Positions 37,843 to 51,100 of a stretch of DNA of 64,000 nt are shown piece after piece; the stretch's first letter is position 1, and the number at the start of each line of letters is the position of its first letter. Source of the stretch: Piper betle (taxonomy: Eukaryota; Streptophyta; Magnoliopsida; Piperales; Piperaceae); assembly GCA_033002965.1 (NCBI GenBank), contig JAURVB010012944.1:1-64000 (forward strand). The letters are read 5' to 3'. Under the pieces are notes generated by a model that was given only the letters and a program-made list of their open reading frames with translations, was not told the origin of the DNA and did no database searches. Made by a program: the position numbers and the translations under genes.

Positions 37843-40671
37843 CAATATTTAACGAATGTAATCATATATAAGTATTTTCATAAAATTTATTGATCATTTA
37901 TATATATTTAGGTACATGGAAATAAAAATAAAAATTTAAACTTCAAGTATAAATAATAGTAACTATTTTATTTATTACATACTAGGGTGCGAAAAATTAT
38001 TATTTTCAAATTATTTAATTTATTATAGTCCAATTCTTATATCTAAGAAAAACTTATTTTACTTAAATTTTTTTCATCAACCAATATTATATATATATAT
38101 ATATAATATTTTCATTTTTTATTTATTTACGAGATTAGGGTTTAAATTTTTCATTTTCATTTTAATTTTATTTATTTTACTTAAATTTTTTATCTACGAG
38201 ATTAGGGTTTAAATTTTTATTTAATTATAATTTTCTAAGTATTATCTATTATAAATAATTCATATAAATATTTAAAAATATTATATAATATATTAAAATA
38301 TATTGATATGTCGGACCATAAAAAATATTAGTCTTTTAAAAACCGATAATGGTGCTCGGTCGCTGTTCTTAATCAAGATAGAAATTTATTCGATTCTTGT
38401 GGAGTATATATTTATCTCTTATCTGCATGTGTTTTTTCGGACTATCTAGTATATTTTATCAATAATTAAGAGAATAATTATTCTAAAATTTTTATTTCTT
38501 TAAGATTTTTTCTTATTAGGTATCATAGAATCATGAAATAGTTATGACTTTATGTGCCCTTAATCCTTATAAGGTTACACAAATTAAAGGACATTTGTAA
38601 ATATTCAATTTCTACAACATTTTTCATATTAATTATAAAGCTACAAGCATACTTTAGGGAAAAGACCATATATTACGAATGGGAGAAACTGTAGGCCACT
38701 CAGGCGTTCTCATCATTTGATTTGTTTAACATTAGAATTTATTTATTTATTTACTAGTATTTTTAATGTTAATTAATTAGGGTAGTATATGGAGATAATT
38801 AAGGATGAGCATGGGCCAATATGGATTGGATATAGATATATTGTAAAACTAGCGACTCGAATCAGGGTCATCAGCGGGCGGCGAGGGAAGTGGGAGGGAG
38901 GCGGCGACAGCGAAGATTATAAATCTGCAGATATATAAATACCAATTGAGGAACAGAAAAGTCCACGTGAGCAAAGCCAGGAAAAAAAGAAACGGAAGAT
39001 CGAAAAAGGAACGGGAAGTAGCGTCAAGATGAGGAATCCCCAATACCCGGCGTCCATCAGATGCCATTCCACTGGGAGAAAATATAAATATATATATAAA
39101 ACGGGCGCCACTGCACGAGAATAAGAAAATTACCCTCAAGAGCGATATCCAAAATAAAAAAATTAAAAGGTGGAAATGGGTAGCCAGGCAACCGTTAGAA
39201 GTAACGTTGCAACAGTAGTTAAAAATATTTTTAGTGAAAAGAAAAAGACAATAAAAGATGTTAATATTAAAAGTCACATTTAGCATATTATAATAGATAT
39301 TTTCATAAATATTTAAAGAAATAGTTGAAATAAAACTCTTAATAAATATTTCCATCATAACATACATAATTAATCATAGTAAATATTTCCATCGTAACCT
39401 ACACCTTATGCCTACCGTGTGGTGAGGTCGTTGAAAGGTTTATCTTATTGGGTTTCTCCTGTTGAAACCCAAACATACCAAAGGCATTGTTGTATTTTTG
39501 TCACAATAAAACTTCGCAGTATGAAAGAAAACTAATAAGTATGTCTTACAACCACACAACAGATTCCTCCTGAAAGCAACGAATCAAGCATGAAAGAAAA
39601 AAGACGGAAAGTGAGAAATATGTAGTAGCAAGGAAAGGAAGGCAGAGAGGTGATGGGAAGGGGGTAAGGTGCACAATCTTTTTATATACACATACATAAT
39701 TTTTTGAGTTTATCTATTTATGAAACTATCAATGCATGGTGATACAGGGGCATGAGTTTATCTCTAATAAAAATCATTATTAATTGTGGGATTAAAATTA
39801 ACTATGTGAGAAAAAAACCCAAACACAATAAGAATAAAAAAACTGTCCTACTATATACAATAGATAGACAACTATGATAAATTTCAGTAGGGAGCAGATT
39901 AAACTAAAAAACTTGAGCAAACAAGTTAAATACTGAAATATAACTTAAATAGATTTTAACCTATGAAGATACTAAATTATTAACTAAAACGCTATCCACA
40001 AATAATTATAACAACTATTGGCGTCAAACCATATAAGTTATAAAAATTTTGCCTAGCCAAAAATCAATTAAAGCAAATTAGAGTAATGACAAAAAAGACA
40101 AACACAAGGTTTTTAAGAAGTTCTAAACTCTAGTACTTTTTTTCTTCTACACCATCTTACAGTTGGGTTCACTATGACCAAACATAATTGTTACACACAC
40201 AAATGTTACACCCACTTGTCCTTCACTAAGGTCGACGCAAGTGCTTCATAAGCTCACTTGTTCTTCACCAAGTTCAACCCCGAACAGATTTCACAAGTCA
40301 CACACTTGTCCTTCACTACTAGGTCCCAAGCTTTAGTTCATAAAACAATCATACCACTCCACACTCAGAGTATCGCACGACCATTAGTACAAGATCGCAC
40401 CCGATCATGTTTATAAACAAGCTCTCAAAAGATCAACGGGATCTTTTACTATACAATTACTCAATATGTGTAAATACAATCAATTATTGAAGTACACTCT
40501 CTTCAATTTGAAAGAAGAGAAATTGGCAAATATAAATTTATGAAAGCCTACCTCATCTGCAATCCAAATTTTTAAACTTTCTATCTTTCCCTTACTTGAT
40601 TTTCACATTTAACTTCTAACCTCATAACATCGATAATAACTTTGTAAAGAGTTATTATTCTTTGCATTTCA
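37181..40671. other. AT-rich intergenic DNA with small tandem repeats
   Basis: Holds a 29-bp tandem pair at about 37505-37563 (tgcacttttaatagttaaat), an (AT)n run at 37808-37842, and a ~65-bp duplicated block around 38125-38225 sharing acgagattagggtttaaa. A GC-richer patch at 38850-39120 is open on the minus strand but unrecognised. No gene supported. Confidence 0.5.
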
Positions 40672-41700
40672 TGTTAATTTTTATCATAGTTTGAGTCATT
40701 TATACTTCATTTTTATTAGTTTAAGAGTTTATTAGACATTATTAAAAAGCAAGAAATCATTGTGATTTTGGTGTAAAAAGTGCTGATTGATATTGCTATA
40801 GTAAGGTATAAGGTTAGAAGACGATCAAGAACGGATTTGGGACGAACTCGAGCCAAAAACACAAGTTGGCACCTTAAACAATCCCTAGAGTTTGAGTGTT
40901 GGGATGTAGAGCGCTTGAGCGCGGGCTCCATGGCGAAGAAAATAAATGTGACCGATACCCAGAGCTCGAGAGATGGGATTCAAGGTGCTCAAGCACTGGT
41001 GGCAAGAATTCAACTTTTTCAATATTTTTGAAAATTTTAATGGGCCCTACTTGTAATATTTGGTGGATCATTTATGAACTTAATTAGGGTTTTATATAAA
41101 GAGGAGAAAAAAGACTTTGGAGGTCGGGTGACAATGCGAAAGAAGATTTTGGATTGGAAGAACAAACTTCCCTATAAAGAGTTTTTCTTTATTCTAATTA
41201 TTTTTTTGTAATTAAATGATATTTTTTATATCATATATGAATTTCTTAAATTTACTCGAATATTTTATGGATTAAATTCTTTTGTAGGATTTTCAATGAC
41301 ACCTAGTGCATGAATTAATAAAGTTCATTAATTTTTATTGATGTGATTGTGCTTTTGGATCATCTATTTTATTTTTTTCTTAATGTTATCGTTAGATTGA
41401 CCGTCCATTGTTAGATCTAGAGATTTAATTTTATTTAGAGATAAAAAGATCAAAATTTGTCATTAAATAGAATAACCTTTGTTTATCTGTTTTGGGCTAT
41501 TTACATATGAAATAAATATATACTTATATGTCGTGGGTAATTATTAAGGGCAAAAATTAAAATATCTTTTTGCATATATAATTTTATATAAATATAGAAT
41601 TAATTAAATTAATTTTGTTAATTAAGAATTTTTACTACTAATTCCTAATGGAACGAAACTTTCTTATCACTTTTATTACTTAATCCGTCACATACACTAG
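40672..41700 (+). mobile_element. Possible LTR remnant
   Basis: The stretch contains a gagcgcttgagcgc-like palindromic patch, a promoter-like tatataaagagg at about 41093, and then a long T-rich tail. This order is common in long LTRs of plant Ty3/gypsy elements. No terminal duplication or second LTR was found, so the limits and the class are uncertain. Confidence 0.25.
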
Positions 41701-41764
41701 CATTATAATTTTTACATTAATCGACCAAATCTATATTTAAAACCAAGCAAGTCCATAGTTAGTT

Positions 41765-42229
41765 TATGACCTCCTTTAATTTAGTCTTACATCTAATATT
41801 AATTGAAGTAAGATCTAATTTATTGGTGGGAATAGATTATAATCTTCAATTTCAATTTACCACTCTTGAAAAGATGATTTATTCTCATTAATTTGTATTT
41901 TACACTGGGTCATTATAAATAGTATTAGATCATTTTAATTTCGTATAAAATAGTGGGCTGGATTAAGGACGTAAGCTGGGCTGCTAGCGACAAGTTTAGG
42001 AAGACGTAGCTTAGTCCACTAGCTACGAGCCAAATATAAGAATTTGAAAAATGGAATTTTCTAACATCGGTGAATTGTGAGATTCTTCAACTTAATTTAA
42101 AATCTAATATTTATTAAAGTAAGATTTGATTTATTAGTGAAAATAGATCATAAATCTTAAATTTTGATTAATCACTTTTAAAGAGATAATTTAGACCTAT
42201 TAATTTTTAATTTGGACCCCACTGTTACA
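41765..42229 (+). mobile_element. TRIM-like element (465 bp)
   Basis: Direct LTRs at 41765-41929 and 42076-42229 are homologous to the TRIM LTRs at 6928 and 12514 (shared taagatctaatttattggtg, cttcaattt and gaaaagatga blocks). The first LTR is followed by tagtattagat, a worn tRNA-Met primer site in the expected place. The second ends TGTTACA. The 5-bp flanks (tagtt, ttgtc) no longer match. No coding capacity. Confidence 0.65.
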
Positions 42230-42544
42230 TTGTCCAACATCAAACTACTTAAGTAATTAATATTGAGGCTTATCTAAATTCCAACATTATTTTTCTGCTT
42301 GAGATTAAATTCAAATATGTTTTTTATTTAAAATTTGCAATCAAAATGATATTGAAACACATTTAAATAATTGAATAAAGAATAAAAAAATTTTCAAAAA
42401 TAAAAAATGGTTTTAAAAGCATTTTAAATATCCAATGTATCTAAGACTATGCATACTTTGTGATACAAATATAGAAACTCTTTCATAAAATTTATTTTGA
42501 AGTTTAATTTAAAAGGTGAACCAAATTTTATTATTTTAAAAAAT

Positions 42545-42790
42545 GAAGCTCCAACCTGGACTATCACTGTCGCTTACCAAGCACCGGTTCTATCCCGACC
42601 AAGCAAACAAAGCTGGGGGACCTAGCCGGGAATAGTTCAAGAAAGAGAAGGAGAACAAGCTAGAGGAATGGGTCAACTCATGAGGCTCATGAAGAGAAAC
42701 TTGCAGGTTCGAGTCCAATCCCTGCATGAGAACCTGAGATGTTGGGGGAACTTGAAGCTATGCTCTAACGCACTCCTTTGTCATTTTTTT
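42545..42790 (+). mobile_element. Possible tRNA-derived SINE
   Basis: ggttcgagtcc at about 42706 matches the RNA polymerase III B box (GGTTCGANNCC), and an A-box-like tgggtcaactcatgagg lies about 35 bp upstream. The stretch is GC-richer than its AT-rich surroundings. No tail or target duplication could be fixed, and the cloverleaf does not close, so it is not a functional tRNA gene. Confidence 0.35.
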
Positions 42791-42799
42791 CTATTTTGC

Positions 42800-44330
42800 A
42801 ATCCTCATTTAAAATTAAAATACTTTTAGATCTATAATTAATTTCTAGTATAAGAAATTAAATAAAGAGCTGCTTTAAAATATTTTTAAAATACCACATA
42901 CGTGCAATGATGCATAGTCAAAGATCCAATAAAAAGAAATGCATTCATCCAGGAAATTCAATTTAAATTCGAAATGAATTTTTTTAAGATTAGAAAATTT
43001 TAAGTTCCTATATAGAAAGAATTTTAAAAATATTTTTAAAATATCACTACCTAAGATTATGCATAGTTCACGATCCAAATATAAGAAACTCATCTCAAAA
43101 AATTAAATTAAAAGTATAAAAAAATCCTAATTTTTGAAAAATCCGAATTATGATTGCAATCCTAGTTGAAAATTGCAATACATGTAAATAATTAAATTCC
43201 ACAATTTGAATTAGAATTTTAATTTAAAGTCATTTTAAAACACCACATACTTAAGATGGTCCAAATATGCGAAACATATTCATAAAAATGTAAATGTGTT
43301 TTAAATTTTTAATTTAAGATTAAAATAAATGATTCGACGGAAAAGAGATTGCCAAATATGTTGAAACCTTAATTTGAAATTTTGGTGCAAAATTTTAAAA
43401 ACCAAATTAATGAAGCAGGGATCCAAACAAATCCAATTAAAAATTGAATTCAAATTTAACATATAGAAATTAAATTGAATAAAAAACAATTAAAATATAT
43501 TTGGAGTACAAAACTAAAAGTAAAAATAACCTTGGTTATTTGAAATTATAAATATTTGTTTTCTAGTATTTGAGAAAAAAACGGACTTCAATTTGCAATC
43601 AAAGTTGGAAATTGGAATATATTCAAGTAATTAAATTTCAAAATTAAAAACTATATAAAAAACACCACGTATATATGAACAAAAATTTGATAATTTAAAC
43701 TATATACCATCATATATTTGTTAATCGATAACAAATTTAAAAGCTTGTAGAGTGCTTTCACAATCGATACCGATATTATGGATTGTAGCGATTAAGTAAG
43801 CACAGCTCGCGTTGTGGTCATCAGCAATTTTGCCTACTATGCCCGGATTAAAAAGTGGTGTAAAACATGAAAAGTGGCCAGATGATGGCTATTAGAATTG
43901 TTTGATTGAGACACTTATTTGCCGTATATCTAGAGCCACAGGTGCAGCTCCCAAGCTTATCATTGCCTAGCTTGAGTTGTCTTTATTACAAGTGTTACGC
44001 CATTAGCATTAGGGTATCATACACATGTTTTATTCATTGAGTCTATCTTTGATAGCATTTTTTATTCATTGGGTTTATCTTTGATGATAGTATTTTTTGT
44101 TAGTTTATCTTTAACGACTGTATTAGTCATGGCCCAGAATTAACTATGTGTGAGGGAAAACTGAAACACCGTGACAGCGAAAAAAAATCTTCCTGTGATG
44201 GATAATTTGCCAATTGGTACAGATGAAATCTTTCATCTCATTATCTCCATTTCCATGGGTTGGAACCGGGAAGAAGACATACGGGTTAAATAATCATCAC
44301 CCTATTTCATCCCATTTTGCAGCTCTCGAA
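42800..44330. other. AT-rich intergenic DNA
   Basis: Strongly AT-rich with repeated aaattgcaatc-type words. At 44020-44120 there are two to three imperfect copies of a ~38-bp unit containing tttattcattg.gtttatctttgat. No gene recognised. Confidence 0.5.
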
Positions 44331-44787
44331 TATTCATGTCAAATGGGCCGGACACCCATGGGCCTGCCTGGCCCAGGGCCCAGCCACACCTAGGGTGACT
44401 GGGCTTAGGATAGTAACCCACCAGGCCAGGCCGACCCTGCCCATATAGATCGGACTGGCCCGCCCCGGCCCAGTTGAACTCGATGTATACTAGAGAAGAG
44501 CTGGGCCTAAAGGCTCACATCTCTTCTTTGGTGGGTAAGTACACGTGAACAGTTTCTTGGCCAGCTTTTGTTATAATCTAATAGAAAGTCCAATACTATA
44601 GAGTTGGGCTCTCTACCCAACTTATGAAATTGGGCCTGGCCAAGCTCAGGCCCAACCCAATGTGCCCGGCCCAGACCGAACTAAAGAGGGCCTTAGGGCC
44701 GGCCTGGTAAGATAACTGGGCTTTGACTGGGCCATGCCGGGCCGGCCCGGTCAAAAAGTGGGCCGATCGGCCCACTTGATATCCCTA
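44331..44787. mobile_element. hAT-like element with ggcccgg-rich interior
   Basis: The right end read in reverse is TAGGGATATCAAGTGGGCC, and the left end, tattcatgtcaaatgggcc, is a worn copy of the same terminal repeat. The interior is dominated by ggcccggcc words. Same general class as 29592 and 46921, but no 8-bp duplication remains. Confidence 0.5.
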
Positions 44788-45104
44788 TCAAATGCATCAG
44801 AAAATAAGCGAAACTACAAAAAAATTCTTTAAGTGATAAAAAGTTGCAATCCCGTTGAATTAAGGAATGTCGTGCCAGGTGGCTTACATTTTTCCTTGAA
44901 ACAAAATAAGTGGGTCGTCGGGGCAGCGTAGCTACGTCTAAGAAATGAGTCCCACCTGGAATCAACTTGACGTTTTTTATTTTTTCCCTATATATTTCTG
45001 TACATTTTTGGGAGTAGATCAATGGTACACACGAAACAGATCTACCTCACGCTTTTCTAATCTTATTTCGATTTCCTACCGCTGCGATTGGCTTATTCTT
45101 CCAA

Positions 45105-48100
45105 TCATATTGCAAGTGTTCCTTCCACAACTTCGTCATCCTCGGTATCGGAAAATTGGGTTTTGTTTGACTTGCTCATCACCCGGGAGAAGCCATATCC
45201 AAGGGACCTCCCGCTTGCCTCACAAAGCTGCAAATGAGATAGTATATCATGGATATGAACAGTGTGTTTGCTGCAATCGACAAAAGAATGAATCGAACCT
45301 ACTTCTGTAAGCTCAGATAAATGGCGAGTTCTGAACTCGTTGATTGTTGCTGCAATTTCTGAAGTTGGTAACTTTGCCTGCAGAAAATTGAGAAGGGAAA
45401 AGATGCGTTCTAAATGACTTGGTTATTTTTTTGCGCATGAATGAGGTAGGTAGCCTGTATGAAATAATACTAAGAATAATCCCACGTCCAAAAGGGATAT
45501 GAGTTGTGACCTTTGTAAATATTAAGAGTTGAAATGTTTAAATGATTAGATGTTCATTTTGGATAAGGCCCAAATATTCTTAAACATATCCATCCAAAAT
45601 CACCTGGGCCAGAACCGCGGCTGCCAATTGTAGACTAGGCTCCAAAGTTTCAGGGACAACCTGACAAGTAGTATCAAGGCATCTTTCAATTAAAAAATAA
45701 TACAGCTTGATTCCTGTGCTTAATAATATTCTTTAACTCAACCAGCTTTTTCTAGAACAAGACTCAGGGAGGAAAAATACCGCTGTGGCACCAGCTTTTT
45801 CTAGATTGATGCCATGATCCACATCATGTGCCCGAACAAACGTCTTAACATTTGGAAAATACTTGCTTAAAGCCCAAACAGTCCTATAATTAGCACCTGG
45901 AGTGTCTAGAGTTATTGCAGCAGCACATGCTCTTTCAGCACCAACTTTGTGAAGAACCTAGTAGACAAGCAGTAGTAAGCATCACAGAATCCTGAGTGAA
46001 AAGACAAATTAAGATTATTTTTCTTTTATCCCACCTCTTTGCTTCCTGCATCTCCAAAGTACACTGGAAGATCAAGTGCTCTCCCCGCAGCCACTCGATC
46101 ACTGAAAAGGTAAAGCAAATTTTTTAAACCATTTAAATATCTATCAGATTGCAACATGGGTGAACAGTATCAGAAAGCCCAGCTCAACTGGAAAACTTTA
46201 CCTTCTCACATCAAGAGCAACAAAAGGTATCAGACGCTCTGACAGAAGCTGAGCTATGATCTGCAGTAAGCATCACCCACGACTTAACACCCAATCCCAG
46301 CTATACAGGTCGGAAACTAATACAAGACATAATTGACAGAAACATGTATTTTATCCAGAACCTAAAAACAAACCTGGCCAACTCGTCCAAATCCACATAT
46401 TATAATATGACCTTGCAAATCATCTGTCTGCAAAAACGATCATTCCCCAAGTAATTAGGAAAACACAAATGAGAAGCTATCAAGAAGTAATACATAGTAG
46501 CATATGTGCATAGAATGATTAGATGTGCATTTTTCGCCAATAGAAGAGGCTGTTCACTTTAGAAACAAAAGCAAGATTAGTGTAAAATTCATGTGAAAAT
46601 GTCTAACACAGAAATTAAATATACACCTCACTTTCAACTGGCAATAGACTGCGAACATCATGTTGTTCAAATCTTGAGGCAAGCAATTGGCCTCCAGCAG
46701 CCAACCAAGGGGTAAGTGCCATAGAAATGCCCACAACCAAAAACAACAAAGAGGATTGTTGAGGAGACATTATTGCCTGCAACCATGGCTTGAATTAGGC
46801 TCTTTTACATCAATAAAGTATAGGTGAATTTTATGTAAACATAAAATCCTGATCCACTATGGGCCTACATATTTTGACTAAAAAATTGCATAAAAACAAG
46901 CCAATTTCCTTGCAATCTACTAGGGGTGAGCATGGTTTAGTCTAACCAAACAAACCAACTGAACCAAACTCATTACGGTAGTTTATTTTGGTGCTAGTTT
47001 GGTTTGGTTGTAGTTTGGTTAAAACTGAAAATCAACCAAACTTAATTCGGTCGGTTCGGTCAGTTTTCAATCGAAACCAATCAAACCAAATAAATCAATA
47101 AATGAAAAAAATCTTATTCACATCACTTTTTTCACTTTCTTTCTTCAATGTTATAAATTACCTTTATGTATTTCTAGTCATCATGATATATATCAAAGGT
47201 TAATAAAATTATTATTTTGGTTCAATTTATTGAAAATAATTTATTTATTGAGATGGAAATTTAATACATTATATACTGTTTACCTATTATACAATATCCT
47301 AAATTAGAACATTATTTATATAACTTTTCATAATAAGTTTGTAATTATCCCTAAATGTGTGCCAATAATTTTTTATTTCATAAATAAAACTTGAGAATAA
47401 TTAGAGTGAACACTAAAGAATGAATACTATTAACGATAAAAAGTATTATTTATTATTTTGGTTAGTTTGGTTAAAACTAAACCAAATTAGTTCGGTTTGG
47501 TTGGTTTAACTATCAATTGTAATTTGGTTTTGTTTGATTAACCAAATTGCTTCAATTAGGTTAGTCGGGTAAGCGGTTTGGTTGGTTTTATCCAAACCGA
47601 CCAGCCCTACTATCTACAGTCAAAGTAGGTTTAATCAGAGGAAGAATCATTTTAAGTTTTTACAAAAGTTAGAGTTTTCCAAAATCTCAAAAAAAAAAAA
47701 AACTGCTTGATAACCAAATCCATCAATCCTCCCACACAGGAAGCCACATACAGGTAAGTTCTTGGAATCACCACCCTGAATTCATCAGTAAATTTGCTCT
47801 ATATGGTTGCAATTTTGTAATGTGGAGTACATTTGAATCCGGGGAGGGGTTATTGAGAATTGGTGTTTAATTTCACCAAGGAAATAGGGTATGTAGAATC
47901 TCTTATTTGGGTTATAGAGAATTTGGCATGTATAAACAATCGTATTCTAGGGTGGGAGGTGCAATTCTCTATCCCAGCCCTAATACTGTTCAATACTAGA
48001 GAATTATATTCTCTACACCTAGGGGTGAGAATCCAAATCGCCAACGTGCGTCGGGGGCCAATCGATCGCACTCCTCTCCTTTCTTTCCTTGCCCTCCCTA

Positions 48101-51100
48101 ATCCTCCTCTCCTTACCTCCGTTGCTCTTCCTCTCCTCTTCTCTCCTCGCCTCTCATCTCCTCTTCCTCCTCCCTTCACCAGTTGACTCCACATTTTTCC
48201 ATCGCCATAGCTTTTTTCGATCTCCATCACCTCCTTTCCTCTCCCTTCAGGTCACTGCCCATCCCTCCATTGCTCTGGTCAACATTCTCAATTGGCATTT
48301 TGACATGGATTGGAAAAGGGAGTGGCGTTTTTTTTGACTCTTCATTTTCCATGTCTTTCTGAAATGGTTGGGATTGATGCTTTATAATTTTATTGTTTAT
48401 TTTCTTAAATCATGTTACCCAAGTATAATTGTTGATCTTTTGATGTATTACTAGTTTTCTCATTGTGTTTCATGCTACAGTATTAATGAAAGTGAAAATT
48501 GCTTGGCCTATTGCTTTCTGCACATACCCAAGAAGCCTTTTGGCTCCTTCTCCTTCACTCCGGGCAAGTAACTGATTTGGATGTCATCTGTGATCCCTCT
48601 TTCTATATAATTTTGTGCCCAATTAATCTATTGTCTTTTTTTTATAAAGGTTTTAGCTTTCCTACCATTGTGATTAAGAAATTTCAATGGAAATTGATGG
48701 GAAATATTATATTGAATCTATGTTTATTGGCTTGTTATAGTTATAATATTCATTTTATCTCCTCTTTGGCCTTTATCTTTAAACATACATATATTCATCA
48801 AGAAATAAAAAATATTTCTTAATATTGTTTAACAAAATATACCAAAGATTGCTAGTTGGTTAAGCTATTCAAATTTTGTCAATGTTCCTTCTTCACTTCT
48901 GGCTTGCAATCCTTAAATTCTCTCATGAATTTTAAATTATATCTTGTTGGTGTTGATAATTGTCATAGACTAGTATCATCTACTGTTATGGTTGTGTACA
49001 GTGAAATGAGGTTATATGCATATATCTTCCAACATAACTTTGTCTTCCAATTGAAATAAGGGTTATGGATGGACACAGACAGGAAAAATTACTCTCACCT
49101 GATCTATTACTTCTTAAATTATGTCTTTTTTTTTTTTTGGAGTTAACACTTTTTGGCTTAGATTTTGAGTTTGGCAGGTAGATTTTTTTCTAAAAAAAAT
49201 GCGTGTAAATGACATCTTAGGTAGTGATTTTTACTGAATTTGCTTTTCCATGCATCCTTTTTTCTTTTTATTTTTATTTTCTTAATTCATTATTTTCTCT
49301 CAATGTGTTTTGTGAAAATGCATCTTCATAAAACACCTTTTGATAACCGGATCTGTTTCATGGGTAGTAGCAATAATACCAGTAGATATCAATTTTCTAG
49401 AAATTACTTGGTCAAGTATTTAGATACATAGAAGATCAAGGGTTTGTTATGTCATGGCTGTGGTTTCAGTGCATAGTGGCACCTCATTCTTTCTGCTATT
49501 GATATCTGTTTGCTTAACTTAATTACATAGCAAACATGTTAAAGTTATTTTGGTTTTACATTTTAACTGATAATTTTATTTTTTAGGCTCTCTCATGAAG
49601 AAGTTCCAACCAAGAATCAAGTGAAGCCATCTATTGAGAGAAAACCTCGACTGAACATAGATGTTGATGAGGTTTAACATATACTTTTTGACATTTATTT
49701 CAACTTATCATCGTGTTTAACTATTGTGTGATTTAGCCCGTGATGTAGTGGACCACATTGTTAATGAAGGCAAAAAGAAAAAAGGAAAAGTTTTAGAGGA
49801 AAAAGGAGAAAGAGGTTACTTTTTATGGGAGCCGGCACATAAAAAGTGTTTACTTCAAAATTTTAGTAGAATTCATAAAGGAAGGAAGAAGATCACTAGA
49901 TGAGACATTTTCTAAAGAGATTTGGAAAGAAGCTATTACTCGCTTCAACCAGGAGATGAGTCTTGACATTACTCGGGACAATATAAGTCTCGTTTTAAGA
50001 CTTTGAAGACTACATAAGGTGTTTTCAAAGCTTTAAAAGAAGCAAGTGGATTTGTGTGGGATGAGTTAACAAAAAAATAGTGGCATGTAAAAAAGTATGG
50101 GCAGAATATATCAAGGTTAGATTTTTTTCAATTAAACTTACATTAATTAATATTATGTGCAATAGATAATAATAAATATTTGTGTTACTCGTAGGTACAA
50201 CCCTCACCAAAGCAATATCAATTCAAAGGTTTAGAGTATTGGGGTGATCTTTGTCTTGTCACAGGAAAAAGCACAGCCACAGGAATTTAGCTGCACTGCA
50301 AAAGATATTTCGAATAAAAATGTGCATGATCTTGGTGATGGATGTGAAGATGTTTTGGAAGTGGATCATGGTGAACACACAGAAGATGAAGTTTCTAACC
50401 GAAAGCATAGACCATCTATTTCTCGTGGAAAAGGAAAAATTGTTGTCAAAGACAAGGATGATGCATTATTGTTGATTGAAACACTTGAAACCTTTCGTGA
50501 TAAGAAGTATCAATGAAAGCAAAGTTTGAGGGAGATGACTGATTGGAAGCTCTTAATGAAATTCCAAATTTGGAGGTTGATTTGGAATTTCATGCTGCTG
50601 ATTTCATGACTTTGAGAGCAAAAACAACAATTTATTAGTTTGTCAGTTGAAGAAAGACGTGTATGGTTGAGGTATATGGCTACTAACCAAGTTAAGTATC
50701 ACCACTCTTCGGTAGATGACAAGATCTCGATCTAACTGTTCTAGATTACAATTTGGTCATGTATAATAAATGTGTTCTATGTTTTGTATATGATCATATA
50801 ACTTGATCACTTCTTATTATGATTCCTTTAGGTTTATTCTTTTTGCAAGGTTGTCCACATATTGAATAAAAATTTAAGAAGTGAAGAAATTTGTATTAAC
50901 ATGCAGCGGGAGGTCATACTATTGAATTACAATTGTAGTTGATGGTTGATCTAATTTGCGTTCTTCTTATAAGCTTTTGGAGAAGATAGGAGAAAGGTGA
51001 AAGTTGTTTTTCTGTGATGGTGATATATAATTATTTTAGGATCCTTAAGGGCCGCCTGCACTATTCGAGAATACACCCAAGAAGCTTTCCATTGCGCACT

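Noticed and set aside
42690..42730. A tRNA gene
   Set aside because: Only A- and B-box-like words are visible; acceptor and anticodon stems cannot be paired.
47850..48337. Frames on both strands in the CT-rich leader of the Harbinger-like element
   Set aside because: Low-complexity CT/GA-rich sequence gives open frames by composition.
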